Shown here piece after piece: positions 38,724 through 47,223 of a stretch of 64,000 bases of DNA. Source of the DNA: Mycobacterium colombiense. GTDB lineage: Bacteria > Actinomycetota > Actinomycetes > Mycobacteriales > Mycobacteriaceae. The stretch covers positions 159,801 through 223,800 of the forward strand of contig NZ_LZKI01000073.1 in the NCBI RefSeq assembly GCF_001672755.1, read 5' to 3'. Every line of letters starts with the position of its first letter. Position 1 is the first letter of the stretch. A program made the position numbers and the translations under genes. A model generated the notes under the pieces. The model made no database searches and was not told the DNA's origin. It worked only from the letters and a program-made list of their open reading frames with translations.

Positions 38724-39605
38724 CTACTCCGGGTAGTCGCCGACTTCCAGATCTTCGAGCAGGCTCGGATGTGTTGGCGCCCAACCGAATCGCTGCCGGG
38801 TCAGTGCGCTGGATGACGGCTGGTCGACGCCGAACATGATGCCGAGCGGACCGAAATTCTCCGCCGGAACCGGTTCGACGGGAAGACCGAGCCGGCGGCC
38901 GATCACTTCGGCGATCGCCCGCATGGGGTCGCCTTCGTCGCCGACCGCGTGCAGCACCGAGCCGGGCGGGGCCTGCTCGAGGGCCAGCCGGAACAACGAC
39001 GCGGCATCGTCTCGGTGCACGGCGGGCCAGCGTTGCGCGCCGTCACCGACATAGGCCGATACGCCACTGTGCCGGGCGGCCTGGATCAGCAGGCTGGCAA
39101 AGCCATAACGGCCGCCGGCGTCGTGCACCGACCGTGGCAGCCGCACGACGGATGACCGGACGCCACGCTCGGCCAGATCGATGGCGGCCTTGCCGGTGCG
39201 GCCGCGGCCGGCCATCGGGCCCTCGGTGTTGAAGGGGTCGTCTTCGGTGCTCGGACGTCCGAGCGCCATCGGGGTGCCGTTGGCGAGCACCAGCGGCTTG
39301 CCGGTGCCGACGAGTGCTTCACCGAGCGCGGCGACTGCACGTGATTCGTCGCCGATGGCGTCCCCGACGCTGCTGAAGTCATGCGAGAACGCGAGGTAGA
39401 CAACGCCATCGGCGTCCACGGCCGCCTTCTGCAAGAGATCGAGGTCGGTGACATCGCCGCGCAACGGCTCGGCGCCGAGTCCGGTGATGGTCGCGGCCGC
39501 GGTATCGGATCGGGCCAGGCCGACGATCTGATGATCGGCAGCGATGAGTTCTGTGACGACGGCCGAGCCGATTCCTCCGCTGGCGCCGGTGACGAATACA
39601 CGCAC
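38724..39605 (-). CDS. NAD(P)-binding epimerase-like (extended SDR) protein
   Basis: A 293-residue protein with an N-terminal Rossmann motif VFVTGASGGIGSAVVTEL and the extended-SDR pattern DADGVVYLAFSHDFSS and VHRDDAASLFRLAL. The usual YxxxK is not evident (GRTGKAAIDLAERG occupies the region), so it may bind cofactor without classical SDR catalysis. It starts with GTG and is divergent from a TetR gene with twin operators between them. This is the usual layout of a TetR and its target. It lies between Rv3572- and fadE34-type genes that are neighbours in M. tuberculosis. Confidence 0.8.
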   Translation of the reverse strand: MRVFVTGASGGIGSAVVTELIAADHQIVGLARSDTAAATITGLGAEPLRGDVTDLDLLQKAAVDADGVVYLAFSHDFSSVGDAIGDESRAVAALGEALVGTGKPLVLANGTPMALGRPSTEDDPFNTEGPMAGRGRTGKAAIDLAERGVRSSVVRLPRSVHDAGGRYGFASLLIQAARHSGVSAYVGDGAQRWPAVHRDDAASLFRLALEQAPPGSVLHAVGDEGDPMRAIAEVIGRRLGLPVEPVPAENFGPLGIMFGVDQPSSSALTRQRFGWAPTHPSLLEDLEVGDYPE

Positions 39606-39623
39606 GAGCAGCTCCGTTCTGGT

Positions 39624-39643
39624 GATGCGACTATTATCCCATC
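39624..39643. promoter_or_regulatory. TetR-type operator, copy 1
   Basis: GATGCGACTATTATCCCATC is an imperfect palindrome, with outer arms GTGATG/CATCAC at 39622-39645. It is repeated in inverted orientation at 39657-39676 with 17 of 20 matches, 33 bp centre to centre (about three helical turns). It probably binds the adjacent TetR protein. Confidence 0.7.
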
Positions 39644-39656
39644 ACCCTACACCCGC

Positions 39657-39676
39657 GATGAGACAATGGTCGCATC
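39657..39676. promoter_or_regulatory. TetR-type operator, copy 2
   Basis: GATGAGACAATGGTCGCATC is the inverted second copy. It ends 2 bp before the inferred -10 hexamer TAAGCT (39679-39684), which lies 6 nt before the TetR ATG. A leaderless, autorepressed promoter is therefore likely. Confidence 0.7.
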
Positions 39677-39690
39677 ACTAAGCTGGGGGG

Positions 39691-40263
39691 ATGGCTCGCT
39701 GGGAACCCGATGCGCGCGCCCGCTTGGTCGCCGCGGCATTGGACCTGTTCAACGAACACGGATACGACGAGACGACGGTTGCGCAGATCGCCGAGCGTGC
39801 GGGCCTGACCAAGAGCACGTTTTTTCGGCATTTCCCGGATAAGCGAGACGTGCTGGCGGCCGGCCAGGACGCGATCGCCCGACTACTCCGTGAGGGCATC
39901 GCCGCGGCCCCTGCCGACGCGACACCGCTGGCCGCGGTGTGCTCCGGATTGAAGTCGGCCTCGGCCGCGTTCACCGCGTACAACCGGGACCTCGCGCCCC
40001 GACTCAAGGCTGCGATCGCCGCCAGCGCCGAGCTTCAAGAACGCTACGCGCTCAAACAGATTGGGCTAGCCCTGGCGGTGTCCGAAGCGCTGCAAGCCCG
40101 TGGCGTGCCGGGGCCGACCGCGGCGTTGGCCGCCGAGCTGGGGGCGCTGGCGTTCAAGACCGCCTATGCTCGCTGGACCGAGCCCGACGAAAGCCGGGAC
40201 ATGGGCACCATCGCATGCCAGGCGCTAAGCGAATTGCACGCTGCCGCAGCTGATCTCGGCTAG
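39691..40263 (+). CDS. TetR-family regulator
   Basis: A 190-residue TetR protein. The HTH spans residues about 10-50 (RLVAAALDLFNEHGYDETTVAQIAERAGLTKSTFFRHFPDKRD). The C-terminal ligand domain is Ala-rich, with no feature that reveals the inducer. It probably regulates itself and the divergent extended-SDR gene through the two operators between them. The mRNA looks leaderless (TAAGCT-N6-ATG). Its TAG overlaps the fadE34 stop codon in the shared palindrome CTAG (40260-40263). It is absent from this position in M. tuberculosis. Confidence 0.9.
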   Translation: MARWEPDARARLVAAALDLFNEHGYDETTVAQIAERAGLTKSTFFRHFPDKRDVLAAGQDAIARLLREGIAAAPADATPLAAVCSGLKSASAAFTAYNRDLAPRLKAAIAASAELQERYALKQIGLALAVSEALQARGVPGPTAALAAELGALAFKTAYARWTEPDESRDMGTIACQALSELHAAAADLG

Positions 40264-42410
40264 CGGGGCAGGCCGAGAAGTCGCTCCGCCGCGACGGTGA
40301 GCAGGATCTGCTCCGTGCCGCCGGCGATGGTCAGGCAGCGGGTGTTGAGGAAGTCGAACACCGCTCGGTCGCCGTCCGCCCGGCGGTCAACCAGGCCGCC
40401 GCCCTCGGACACGTCCATCGTGAACTCGGCCAGGGCCTGGCGGTAGCGGACACCGATGAGCTTGCGCACACTGGACTGCGCCCCGGGGTCTTGGCCGCCG
40501 ACGGCCAGCTGGGCAATCCGCTGGTCCAGCAGCGCGCCGGTCTGCGCGGTAACGATCAACCGCCCCAACCGATCTTGCTCCGCGGCGTCCAGGTCGAGCT
40601 CGGCCAGCAGCTCGAGCAGTTCCTCCATCGGGTTGCCCAGCGCCGTTCCGTTGGCCATCGCGACCCGCTCGTTGGCCAGCGTGGTGCGGGCCAGCCGCCA
40701 ACCGTCGTTCACCTCACCGACGACCAGCTCATCGGGAACGAACACGTTGTCCAGGAACACCTCGTTGAACAACGAGTCACCGGTGATCTCACGCAGCGGA
40801 CGGATCTCGATGCCCGGGGAGCTCATCTCCACCAAAAAGTAAGTGATGCCTTTGTGCTTTGGCGCATCCGGATCGGTGCGGGCCAGGCACACGCCCCACT
40901 TCGCCTTATGCGCGGCCGACGTCCACACCTTCTGGCCGGTCAGGTTCCAGCCGCCCTCGGTGCGGACCGCCTTGGTGCGCAGCGAGGCCAGGTCGGAACC
41001 GGCCCCGGGCTCGGAAAACAGCTGACACCAAAGGAATTCGCCGCGCGTGGTGCCCGGCACGAAGCGCTCGACCTGTTCCGGTGTGCCGTGCTCGAGGATG
41101 GTCGGCGCCGCCCACCAGCCGATCACCAGGTCGGGCCGGGCCACCCAGGCCGCCGCCAGCTCCTGATCGATCAGCAGCTGCTCGGCCGGACCCGCGCCGC
41201 GCCCGTAGGGCGGCGGCCAGTGCGGCGCCTGCAGGCCCGCCTCGGCCAGGGCCGCCTGCCGCTTCTCCTCGGGCAGCTCGGCGATCCGGGCCACGGCGGC
41301 GGCGATCTCCGCCCGCTGGTCCTCGACCTCGGTCAGGTCGATCCTCAGCCGGCGCCGCACACCCGCCTGGGTCAGCGCGGTGATGCGACGCAACCAGGTC
41401 TCGGCCCCGCCCAGGAAACGGCCGATGGCATGCGCCCGGCGCAGGTACAGGTGCGCGTCGTGCTCCCAGGTGCAGCCGATGCCGCCGAGCACCTGGATGC
41501 AGTCTTTGACGTTGGCCTTCACCGCGGCGATGCCGGTGCTCGCGGCCAGGGCCGCCGCGATGGAGAACTGGGATTCGTCGCCCTCGGCGGCGGCGCGCGC
41601 GGCGGCGGCGGCGGCCACCTCGGCCTGCTCGGCGCGGCACAGCATTTCGGCGCAGATGTGCTTGATGGCCTGGAAGCTGCCGATCGGCTTGCCGAACTGC
41701 TCGCGGACCTTGGCGTAGTCGACGGCGGTCTCCAGCGACCAGCGGGTGATGCCGGCCGCCTCGGCCGCCAGCACAGTCGCGGCCAGCTCCTCGACGCGCG
41801 CGCGGGTCTCCGACACGACGGTGGCCGGGACGGAGTTCAGCACCACCCGGGCCAACGGCCGGGAGAAGTCGCTGGCAGCCAGCGGCTCGATCTGCACACC
41901 GTCAGCGCCGGTGTCGATCAGCAGCCACGTCCCGTCGGCCGGCGCCAACAGCACCGCGCCCTCGGCCACACCCAGCGCGACCGGCAGGATGCCCGACGCC
42001 GTCGAATTCGCGCCGTCGAACTCGATGTCGCCTTCCAGCGCCAGCCCGGCAAAGCGCTCCCCGGAGGCGAGGGCGCCCAGCAACTCGGGATCCGAGCCCG
42101 CCTCGGAGAGAAGCACAGTGGCCAGCGCGGTGGTGGCCACCGGCCCGGGGACCAGCGCTTTCGCCGCTTCCTCGACCATCGCGCACAGGTCTTCGATGCT
42201 GCCGTCAGCGCCGCCCAACTCCTCCGGGATCGCGACGCCGAAGATCCCCAGCTCGGCCAGCCGGGAGAACACCGGCCGCCAGGCGTCGGACTTGCCCTGC
42301 TCCACGTCGCGGATCGCCGCGGTGCCGCCCGGCCCCGACGTCGAATTGCGGGCCCAGTCGCGCACCAGGGCACGCGCGGCAAACTGCTCGTCGGTGACGG
42401 TCGCTACCAC
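40260..42410 (-). CDS. fadE34: Fused acyl-CoA dehydrogenase FadE34
   Basis: A 716-residue double acyl-CoA dehydrogenase (711 in M. tuberculosis). The N-terminal half (to about residue 350) resembles the short FadE28-like chain and has YAKVREQFGKPIGSFQAIKH and LGGIGCTWEHDAHLYLRR. The C-terminal half is FadE29-like, with LFSEPGAGSDLASLRT and LTGQKVWTSAAHKAKW. The single chain thus replaces an alpha/beta pair. FadE34 (ChsE3) desaturates the 5-carbon sterol side-chain CoA. The GTG at 42410 (VVATVTDEQ) matches the conserved N-terminus; a longer frame exists upstream but reads into the promoter region. Confidence 0.93.
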   Translation of the reverse strand: MVATVTDEQFAARALVRDWARNSTSGPGGTAAIRDVEQGKSDAWRPVFSRLAELGIFGVAIPEELGGADGSIEDLCAMVEEAAKALVPGPVATTALATVLLSEAGSDPELLGALASGERFAGLALEGDIEFDGANSTASGILPVALGVAEGAVLLAPADGTWLLIDTGADGVQIEPLAASDFSRPLARVVLNSVPATVVSETRARVEELAATVLAAEAAGITRWSLETAVDYAKVREQFGKPIGSFQAIKHICAEMLCRAEQAEVAAAAAARAAAEGDESQFSIAAALAASTGIAAVKANVKDCIQVLGGIGCTWEHDAHLYLRRAHAIGRFLGGAETWLRRITALTQAGVRRRLRIDLTEVEDQRAEIAAAVARIAELPEEKRQAALAEAGLQAPHWPPPYGRGAGPAEQLLIDQELAAAWVARPDLVIGWWAAPTILEHGTPEQVERFVPGTTRGEFLWCQLFSEPGAGSDLASLRTKAVRTEGGWNLTGQKVWTSAAHKAKWGVCLARTDPDAPKHKGITYFLVEMSSPGIEIRPLREITGDSLFNEVFLDNVFVPDELVVGEVNDGWRLARTTLANERVAMANGTALGNPMEELLELLAELDLDAAEQDRLGRLIVTAQTGALLDQRIAQLAVGGQDPGAQSSVRKLIGVRYRQALAEFTMDVSEGGGLVDRRADGDRAVFDFLNTRCLTIAGGTEQILLTVAAERLLGLPR

Positions 42411-42499
42411 CTGAGGACCTCCGCGTCCTTGACTCGACGTGACAAGAGGATCGAACCCCTGTCCTGATTGTGCGATCTGCCCGCCAAGCGGGTATGTCT

Positions 42500-42513
42500 C
42501 CAACACGTGTTGG
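42500..42513. repeat. Perfect 14-bp palindrome between fadE34 and kstR
   Basis: CCAACACGTGTTGG is perfectly self-complementary. Its half-sites AAC/GTT are 4 bp apart, not the 2 bp of the KstR consensus, so it is not a standard KstR site. It lies 25 bp from the true KstR operator and may be a second regulator's site. Confidence 0.5.
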
Positions 42514-42537
42514 CACGCAACCCGCTCTCTTCGAGAC

Positions 42538-42551
42538 TAGAACGTGTTCTA
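42538..42551. promoter_or_regulatory. KstR operator between fadE34 and kstR
   Basis: TAGAACGTGTTCTA fits TNNAACNNGTTNNA exactly and is a near-perfect palindrome, the strongest site in the window. It implies KstR autoregulation and control of fadE34. Confidence 0.92.
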
Positions 42552-42692
42552 ATAGTGCCAGTGATCGACCGTCAAGTCGAACGCCATTACAGCAGCACAG
42601 CGCTTGTCCGCGGCGGTATGGAGGTGGGAAATTCACACGCAGAATGCGTATCGTTTGCAAACGAACCGCCGGGAACAGGAGCAAACCGTCAC

Positions 42693-43352
42693 ATGCCAAC
42701 CAACGCAAATCCGAGCCGCGTGTCTGACGCGCAGCCGCGCGAGGTCATAAACGTGGCGGTACTGGCGGAATCCGAACTGGGGTCGGAGGCGCAGCGGGAA
42801 CGCCGCAAGCGCATCCTGGACGCCACCATGGCCATCGCCTCCAAAGGCGGCTACGAGGCGGTTCAGATGCGGGCGGTGGCCGATCGCGCGGACGTCGCGG
42901 TGGGGACGCTGTACCGGTATTTCCCGTCGAAGGTGCACCTGCTGGTGTCGGCGCTGGGCCGCGAGTTCAGCCGCATCGACGCCAAGACGGACCGCTCTGC
43001 GATGACCGGTGGCACTTCCTTCCAGCGGCTCAACTTCATGGTGGGCAAGCTCAACCGAGCGATGCAGCGCAATCCCCTGCTGACCGAGGCGATGACGCGT
43101 GCCTACGTGTTCGCCGACGCGTCGGCAGCCAGCGAGGTCGACCAGGTCGAGAAGCTCATCGATTCGATGTTCGCGCGCGCGATGGCCGACGGCGAACCGA
43201 CTGAGGACCAGTACCACATCGCCCGGGTGATCTCGGACGTGTGGCTGTCGAACCTGCTGGCGTGGCTCACCCGGCGGGCCTCGGCCACCGATGTCAGCAA
43301 GCGGCTGGACCTGGCCGTGCGGCTGCTGATCGGCGACCAGGACTCCAAGTAG
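42693..43352 (+). CDS. kstR: TetR-family repressor KstR
   Basis: KstR is the master repressor of the upper cholesterol regulon and is released by steroid-CoA thioesters. The core from VAVLAESELGSEAQRERRKR onward is almost identical to M. tuberculosis KstR. The HTH is YEAVQMRAVADRADVAVGTLYRYFPSK. With the ATG at 42693 the protein is 219 residues and carries a 20-residue polar N-terminus (MPTNANPSRVSDAQPREVIN). A GTG at 42753 would give the 199-residue form. I prefer the ATG because a similar extension appears in relatives, but this is not certain. It converges on the LacI-type gene, 13 bp away. Confidence 0.95.
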   Translation: MPTNANPSRVSDAQPREVINVAVLAESELGSEAQRERRKRILDATMAIASKGGYEAVQMRAVADRADVAVGTLYRYFPSKVHLLVSALGREFSRIDAKTDRSAMTGGTSFQRLNFMVGKLNRAMQRNPLLTEAMTRAYVFADASAASEVDQVEKLIDSMFARAMADGEPTEDQYHIARVISDVWLSNLLAWLTRRASATDVSKRLDLAVRLLIGDQDSK

Positions 43353-43365
43353 CCAGTAGCCCGGC

Positions 43366-44445
43366 TCACGCCGGCGGGCCGGCGGTGCGGCCGCGGACGA
43401 GTTCGGTGTTCAGCAGTTCGACGGCCGGCAGCCCGGATCGCGGCGGCTTCAGCAACAGCTCCCCCGCCCGGCGGCCCTTCTGCAGGCTGGATTGCGACAC
43501 CGTGGTCAGGCCGCGGTTGATGGCCTCGGGCACGCCGTCGAACCCGGTGACGGTCATCTGGCCGGGCACGTAAATGCCGTGCGCGCGCAGGTAATCCATG
43601 GCGGACAGGGCCAAGATGTCCGCGGTGCACATCAGCGCGGTGATCCGCGGATTGGTCTCGAGGGCCACCTTGGCGGCCGCGCCGCCCGATTCGGGCAGAT
43701 GTTCGTAGCTTTCCACCACGGTCAGGGAATCGGGGTCGACCCCGGCGGCCGTCATCGCCTCCCACACGCCGACGATGCGCTCGCGCTGCACGTCGAAGGC
43801 GGGCGAGCGCAGCCGGTCGGCGTCCACCAGGCCCTGGCGCCGGTCGCGGCCCAGCCGCATGGTCAACAGCCCGATCTCGCGGTGTCCCAGGCCCAGCACG
43901 TAGTCGGCGAGCTCGCGCATCGCGGCGCGGTCGTCGATGCCCACCCGCGAGGCGCCGGCGAGCCCCTTCGGTTGGTCGACCACCACGACCGGCAGCCGGC
44001 GCTGCAGCACCACCTGCAGGTAGGGGTCGTCGTCGCACACCGAATACACCACGAAGCCGTCCACGCCTGCCGAAAGCACCGCGGCCGTCCCGTCTTTGAG
44101 GCTGCGGCTGGGCCCGACGGCCACCAGCAGCAGCCCCTGACCCAGCGCCTCGCACGACTGCGCCACCCCGGTGACGAAGTCCCGCGCGGCGGGGTCGCTG
44201 AAGAAGTAGGTCAGGGGTTCGGCCATCACCAGGCCGACCGCACCGGCCTTGCGGGTGCGCAACGATCGCGCCACCGGGTCGGGGCCGGCGTACCCGAGCC
44301 GCTTGGCCGTTGCGAGCACGCGCTCACGCAGGTCCGGCGAGAGCTGATCGGGCCGATTGAAGGCATTCGAGATCGTCGTGCGCGAAACGTTGAGCTCGTC
44401 CGCCAACGACGCCAGAGTCGCACGCCGGCGCGGTGTGGGACTCAC
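43366..44445 (-). CDS. LacI-family regulator, Rv3575c type
   Basis: A 359-residue LacI/GalR regulator with the same length as Rv3575c. The N-terminal HTH is TLASLADELNVSRTTISNAFNRPDQLS with hinge helix PDPVARSLRTRKAG. A periplasmic-binding-protein-like sensor domain follows (GVDGFVVYSV, VTGFDGVPEA). The effector is unknown. The GTG at 44445 gives the conserved start VSPTPRRRATL; the frame stays open upstream without support. It is divergent from the metal transporter operon, but the Zur-like box lies closer to the transporter. Confidence 0.92.
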   Translation of the reverse strand: MSPTPRRRATLASLADELNVSRTTISNAFNRPDQLSPDLRERVLATAKRLGYAGPDPVARSLRTRKAGAVGLVMAEPLTYFFSDPAARDFVTGVAQSCEALGQGLLLVAVGPSRSLKDGTAAVLSAGVDGFVVYSVCDDDPYLQVVLQRRLPVVVVDQPKGLAGASRVGIDDRAAMRELADYVLGLGHREIGLLTMRLGRDRRQGLVDADRLRSPAFDVQRERIVGVWEAMTAAGVDPDSLTVVESYEHLPESGGAAAKVALETNPRITALMCTADILALSAMDYLRAHGIYVPGQMTVTGFDGVPEAINRGLTTVSQSSLQKGRRAGELLLKPPRSGLPAVELLNTELVRGRTAGPPA

Positions 44446-44503
44446 GTTCGGTGAGGCTACAGCGGATCGGGGCCCGCGCGTACGCGCTTCAGCTTGCGGC
44501 TTG

Positions 44504-44524
44504 TAATGGAAACGGTTTTCATTA
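44504..44524. promoter_or_regulatory. Zur/Fur-type operator of the metal ABC operon
   Basis: Positions 44504-44524 form a 21-bp near-perfect palindrome with outer arms TAATG/CATTA and inner AAAC/GTTT around a central G. This TAATG-AAAC-GTTT-CATTA layout resembles Zur (FurB) boxes of actinobacteria. It touches a possible -10 (TAGTAT, 44523-44528) of the following zinc-type transporter, so repression by metal-loaded Zur is likely. Confidence 0.75.
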
Positions 44525-44566
44525 GTATTATGGATCGGCTGACTGGCCGGCGGGAGGAAATCGGAC

Positions 44567-45508
44567 GTGCGCATGGCACCGACACGGCGGCGAACGGCGA
44601 AGGCCAGGACCGCCGATGCGACGCGACGGCTGGCGGCCGCCCTGGTGCTGACCGGCGGGGCGATCCTCACCGCCTGCAGCAGCACCCCGCACTCGCGCGC
44701 CATCTCCGTCGTCGCCTCCACCGATGTGTGGGGCAGCGTGGCGCGCGCCGTCGCGGGCTCGCATGTCGCCGTCAAATCCATCCTCAGTGGTGCGGACGTC
44801 GACCCGCACTCCTACGAAGTCAGCCCCGCGGACGCCGCCGCGATCGCCGACGCCCCGTTGGTGGTCTTCAACGGCGGCGGGTATGACGGCTGGGTCGACG
44901 AGGTGCTGGCCCGCCACCCCGACGCCAAGCCGGTCGATGCCTACTCGTTCCTTGACGGCGGGCAACCCCGCAACGAGCACGTCTTCTACGACCTGACCGT
45001 CGCGAAGTCGGTTGCGGCCACGATCGCCGACCGCCTCGCGACGATCGACCCGGGCAACGCCGCCGACTATCGGGCCAACGCCGCCGCGTTCGGCCGCGAC
45101 GCCGACGCGATCGCCGGCGTCGAACACTCGATCGCGATCACCCACCCCAACACCTCGGTGATCGCGACCGAACCGGTCGCGTTCTACCTGCTGAAGGCTT
45201 CGGGGTTGGTGAACCGGACCCCGCCCACGTTCGAGGCGGCCGTCGAGAACGAGACCGATCCCACGCCGGCCGACATGGCGATGGTCCTCGATCTGGTCAA
45301 CCGGCGTCAGGTGTCGGCGGTGCTGATCAACCCGCAGACCTCGACGACCGCGATCAACGGACTGCGCGACGCCGCGCGGCACGCGGCTGTCCCGGTCACC
45401 GACGTCTCCGAAACGCTGACAGACGGCACGGATTACCTGACCTGGCAGCGCAATACGGTCAACCAGCTGCAGAACGCGCTGCAGTCGAGCCGGCCCCTAC
45501 CGTCATGA
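44567..45508 (+). CDS. Metal (zinc-type) ABC transporter substrate-binding lipoprotein
   Basis: A 313-residue cluster A-I binding protein (ZnuA/AztC-like). The lipobox is LTAC with lipidated Cys37. Likely metal ligands are His in DVDPHSYEV, His in NEHVFYD and later acidic residues; there is no long His-rich loop. It delivers metal to the permease at the membrane. I chose the GTG at 44567 because GGGAGGAAA lies 6 nt upstream; an ATG at 44573 is the alternative. First gene of a three-gene operon behind a Zur-like box. I do not recall this operon at this locus in M. tuberculosis. Confidence 0.88.
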   Translation: MRMAPTRRRTAKARTADATRRLAAALVLTGGAILTACSSTPHSRAISVVASTDVWGSVARAVAGSHVAVKSILSGADVDPHSYEVSPADAAAIADAPLVVFNGGGYDGWVDEVLARHPDAKPVDAYSFLDGGQPRNEHVFYDLTVAKSVAATIADRLATIDPGNAADYRANAAAFGRDADAIAGVEHSIAITHPNTSVIATEPVAFYLLKASGLVNRTPPTFEAAVENETDPTPADMAMVLDLVNRRQVSAVLINPQTSTTAINGLRDAARHAAVPVTDVSETLTDGTDYLTWQRNTVNQLQNALQSSRPLPS

Positions 45509-46326
45509 GCCTCGAACCCGTCGCGGCCATCGAGAACCCCGCGGAGACCGTTTCGCTGCGCGGCGCGCGGCTGTCGTTCGGCGACCGCGTGCTGTGGGAC
45601 CAGCTGGACCTGTCGGTGTCGCGCGGCGAATTCATCGCGGTGCTGGGCCCCAACGGCAGCGGCAAGACGTCGCTGCTCAGGGTCCTGCTCGGGCAGCTGG
45701 CACTGAGCGCCGGCGCCGGGCTGGTGGACGGCAAGCCGATCACCTCGGGCAGCGGACGCATCGGCTATGTGCCGCAACACCGTCCGATGGACGCCGACGT
45801 GATGCTGCGCGGGCGCGACCTGGTCCGGCTGGGCATCGACGGGCCGCGCTGGGGCGCCATCCCGCTACGGTCCGCCGATCGGGAGCGCCGGCGCGCGGCC
45901 GTGCGCCAGGCACTGCGCCAGGTCAACGGCGAACATCTGGCCGACGTCCGGGTCGGGATGATGTCGGGCGGCGAATTGCAGCGGGTGCGCATCGCCCAGG
46001 CGCTGGTCAGCGACCCGCTGCTGTTGCTGTGTGACGAACCCCTGCTGACGCTGGATCCCGCCAACGCCAAGCTGGTGTCGGCGCTGATCGAGCGGCGCCG
46101 CCAGGACGCAGCGACCACGGTCATCGTCGTCACCCACGAGCTCAACCCGATCCTGCCGTACGTGGACCGGCTGCTGTACCTGGTCGACGGGCGGTTCGAG
46201 GTCGGCACCGTCGAGCAGGTGATGACCAGCCAGACGCTCTCGGCGCTGTACCAATCCGACATCCAGGTGGTGAAGGTCAAGGACGGCTACGTGGTGGCCG
46301 GGGCGCGCGACGACGGGTACTGCTGA
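45505..46326 (+). CDS. Metal ABC transporter ATP-binding protein
   Basis: A 273-residue ABC ATPase with Walker A GPNGSGKTS, signature MSGGELQRVRIAQAL, Walker B LLLLCDEPLLTLD and the H-loop His in VVTHELNP. It energises metal uptake with the flanking gene products. ATGA overlap with the binding-protein gene and TGATG overlap with the permease gene. Confidence 0.93.
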   Translation: MSLEPVAAIENPAETVSLRGARLSFGDRVLWDQLDLSVSRGEFIAVLGPNGSGKTSLLRVLLGQLALSAGAGLVDGKPITSGSGRIGYVPQHRPMDADVMLRGRDLVRLGIDGPRWGAIPLRSADRERRRAAVRQALRQVNGEHLADVRVGMMSGGELQRVRIAQALVSDPLLLLCDEPLLTLDPANAKLVSALIERRRQDAATTVIVVTHELNPILPYVDRLLYLVDGRFEVGTVEQVMTSQTLSALYQSDIQVVKVKDGYVVAGARDDGYC

Positions 46327-47186
46327 TGGAGCATCGGCTCGCCGGGCTGCTGGACCATCTGTTCTCCTTCGACATCACCGCCCACCTGCTCGGTCACGAC
46401 TTCGTGCAGCAGGCACTGCTCGCCGCCGCCCTGCTGGGACTGGTGGCCGGGCTGATCGGGCCGTTCATCGTCATGCGGCAGATGTCGTTCGCCGTGCACG
46501 GTTCCAGCGAATTGTCGTTGACCGGAGCAGCTTTCGCGCTGCTGGTCGGCTTCGGCGTGGGGGCGGGCGCGCTGATCGGCAGCGCCCTGGCCGCGGCGCT
46601 GTTCGGCGTGCTCGGTCGGCGCGACCGGGAGCGCGATTCGGTGATCGGCGTGGTGCTGGCCTTCGGGTTGGGCCTGGCGGTGCTGTTCATCCACCTCTAC
46701 CCGGGCCGCACCTCGACCAGCTTCGCCCTGCTGACCGGCCAGATCGTCGGGGTCGGCTATACGGGCCTGACCATGCTGGCGCTGGTCTGCCTGCTCGTCA
46801 TCGCCGTGCTGGCGACCTGTTACCGGCCGCTGCTGTTCGCCACCGTCGATCCCGATGTCGCCGCGGCCCGCGGTGTGCCGGTCTACGCGCTGGGCATCGT
46901 GTTCGCGGCCCTGGTCGGCGTGGTGGCGGCCCAGGCGGTGCAGATCGTCGGCGCGCTGCTGGTGATGTCGTTGCTCATCACGCCGGCGGCCGCGGCCGCC
47001 CGGGTGGTCGCCTCGCCGGCGGCGGCGATGGTGACTTCCGTGGTGTTCGCCGAGGTGTCCGCCGTCGGCGGCCTGGTGTTGTCGCTGGCGCCCGGTGTGC
47101 CGGTGTCGGTCTTCGTCGCCAGCATCTCGTTTCTGATCTATCTGGTCTGCTGGATGATCGGGCGCCGGCGGGAGTCCGCCGCATAA
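46326..47186 (+). CDS. Metal ABC transporter permease
   Basis: A 286-residue integral membrane protein of the ABC-3 (ZnuB) family, with about eight or nine hydrophobic segments. The characteristic cytoplasmic coupling segment is near the C-terminal half (AQAVQIVGALLVMSLLITPAAAAARV). It begins MEHRLAGLLDHLFSFDI and completes the zinc-type importer. Confidence 0.92.
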   Translation: MEHRLAGLLDHLFSFDITAHLLGHDFVQQALLAAALLGLVAGLIGPFIVMRQMSFAVHGSSELSLTGAAFALLVGFGVGAGALIGSALAAALFGVLGRRDRERDSVIGVVLAFGLGLAVLFIHLYPGRTSTSFALLTGQIVGVGYTGLTMLALVCLLVIAVLATCYRPLLFATVDPDVAAARGVPVYALGIVFAALVGVVAAQAVQIVGALLVMSLLITPAAAAARVVASPAAAMVTSVVFAEVSAVGGLVLSLAPGVPVSVFVASISFLIYLVCWMIGRRRESAA

Positions 47187-47223
47187 GCTGGTTGCACACA
47201 TTGGCCCCAGGTCGGAGAGGGCA

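Noticed and set aside
40491..42467. Plus-strand open frame of 658 codons opposite fadE34
   Set aside because: It is entirely antisense to a conserved double acyl-CoA dehydrogenase and has shadow-like Arg/Gly/Leu composition.
42445..42480. tRNA-like T-arm on the minus strand (CAGGGG, loop TTCGATC, CTCTTG)
   Set aside because: The stem pairs over 6 bp and the loop looks like a T-loop, but no matching acceptor, D-arm or anticodon arm can be folded at the right distances. The segment is the leader of fadE34.
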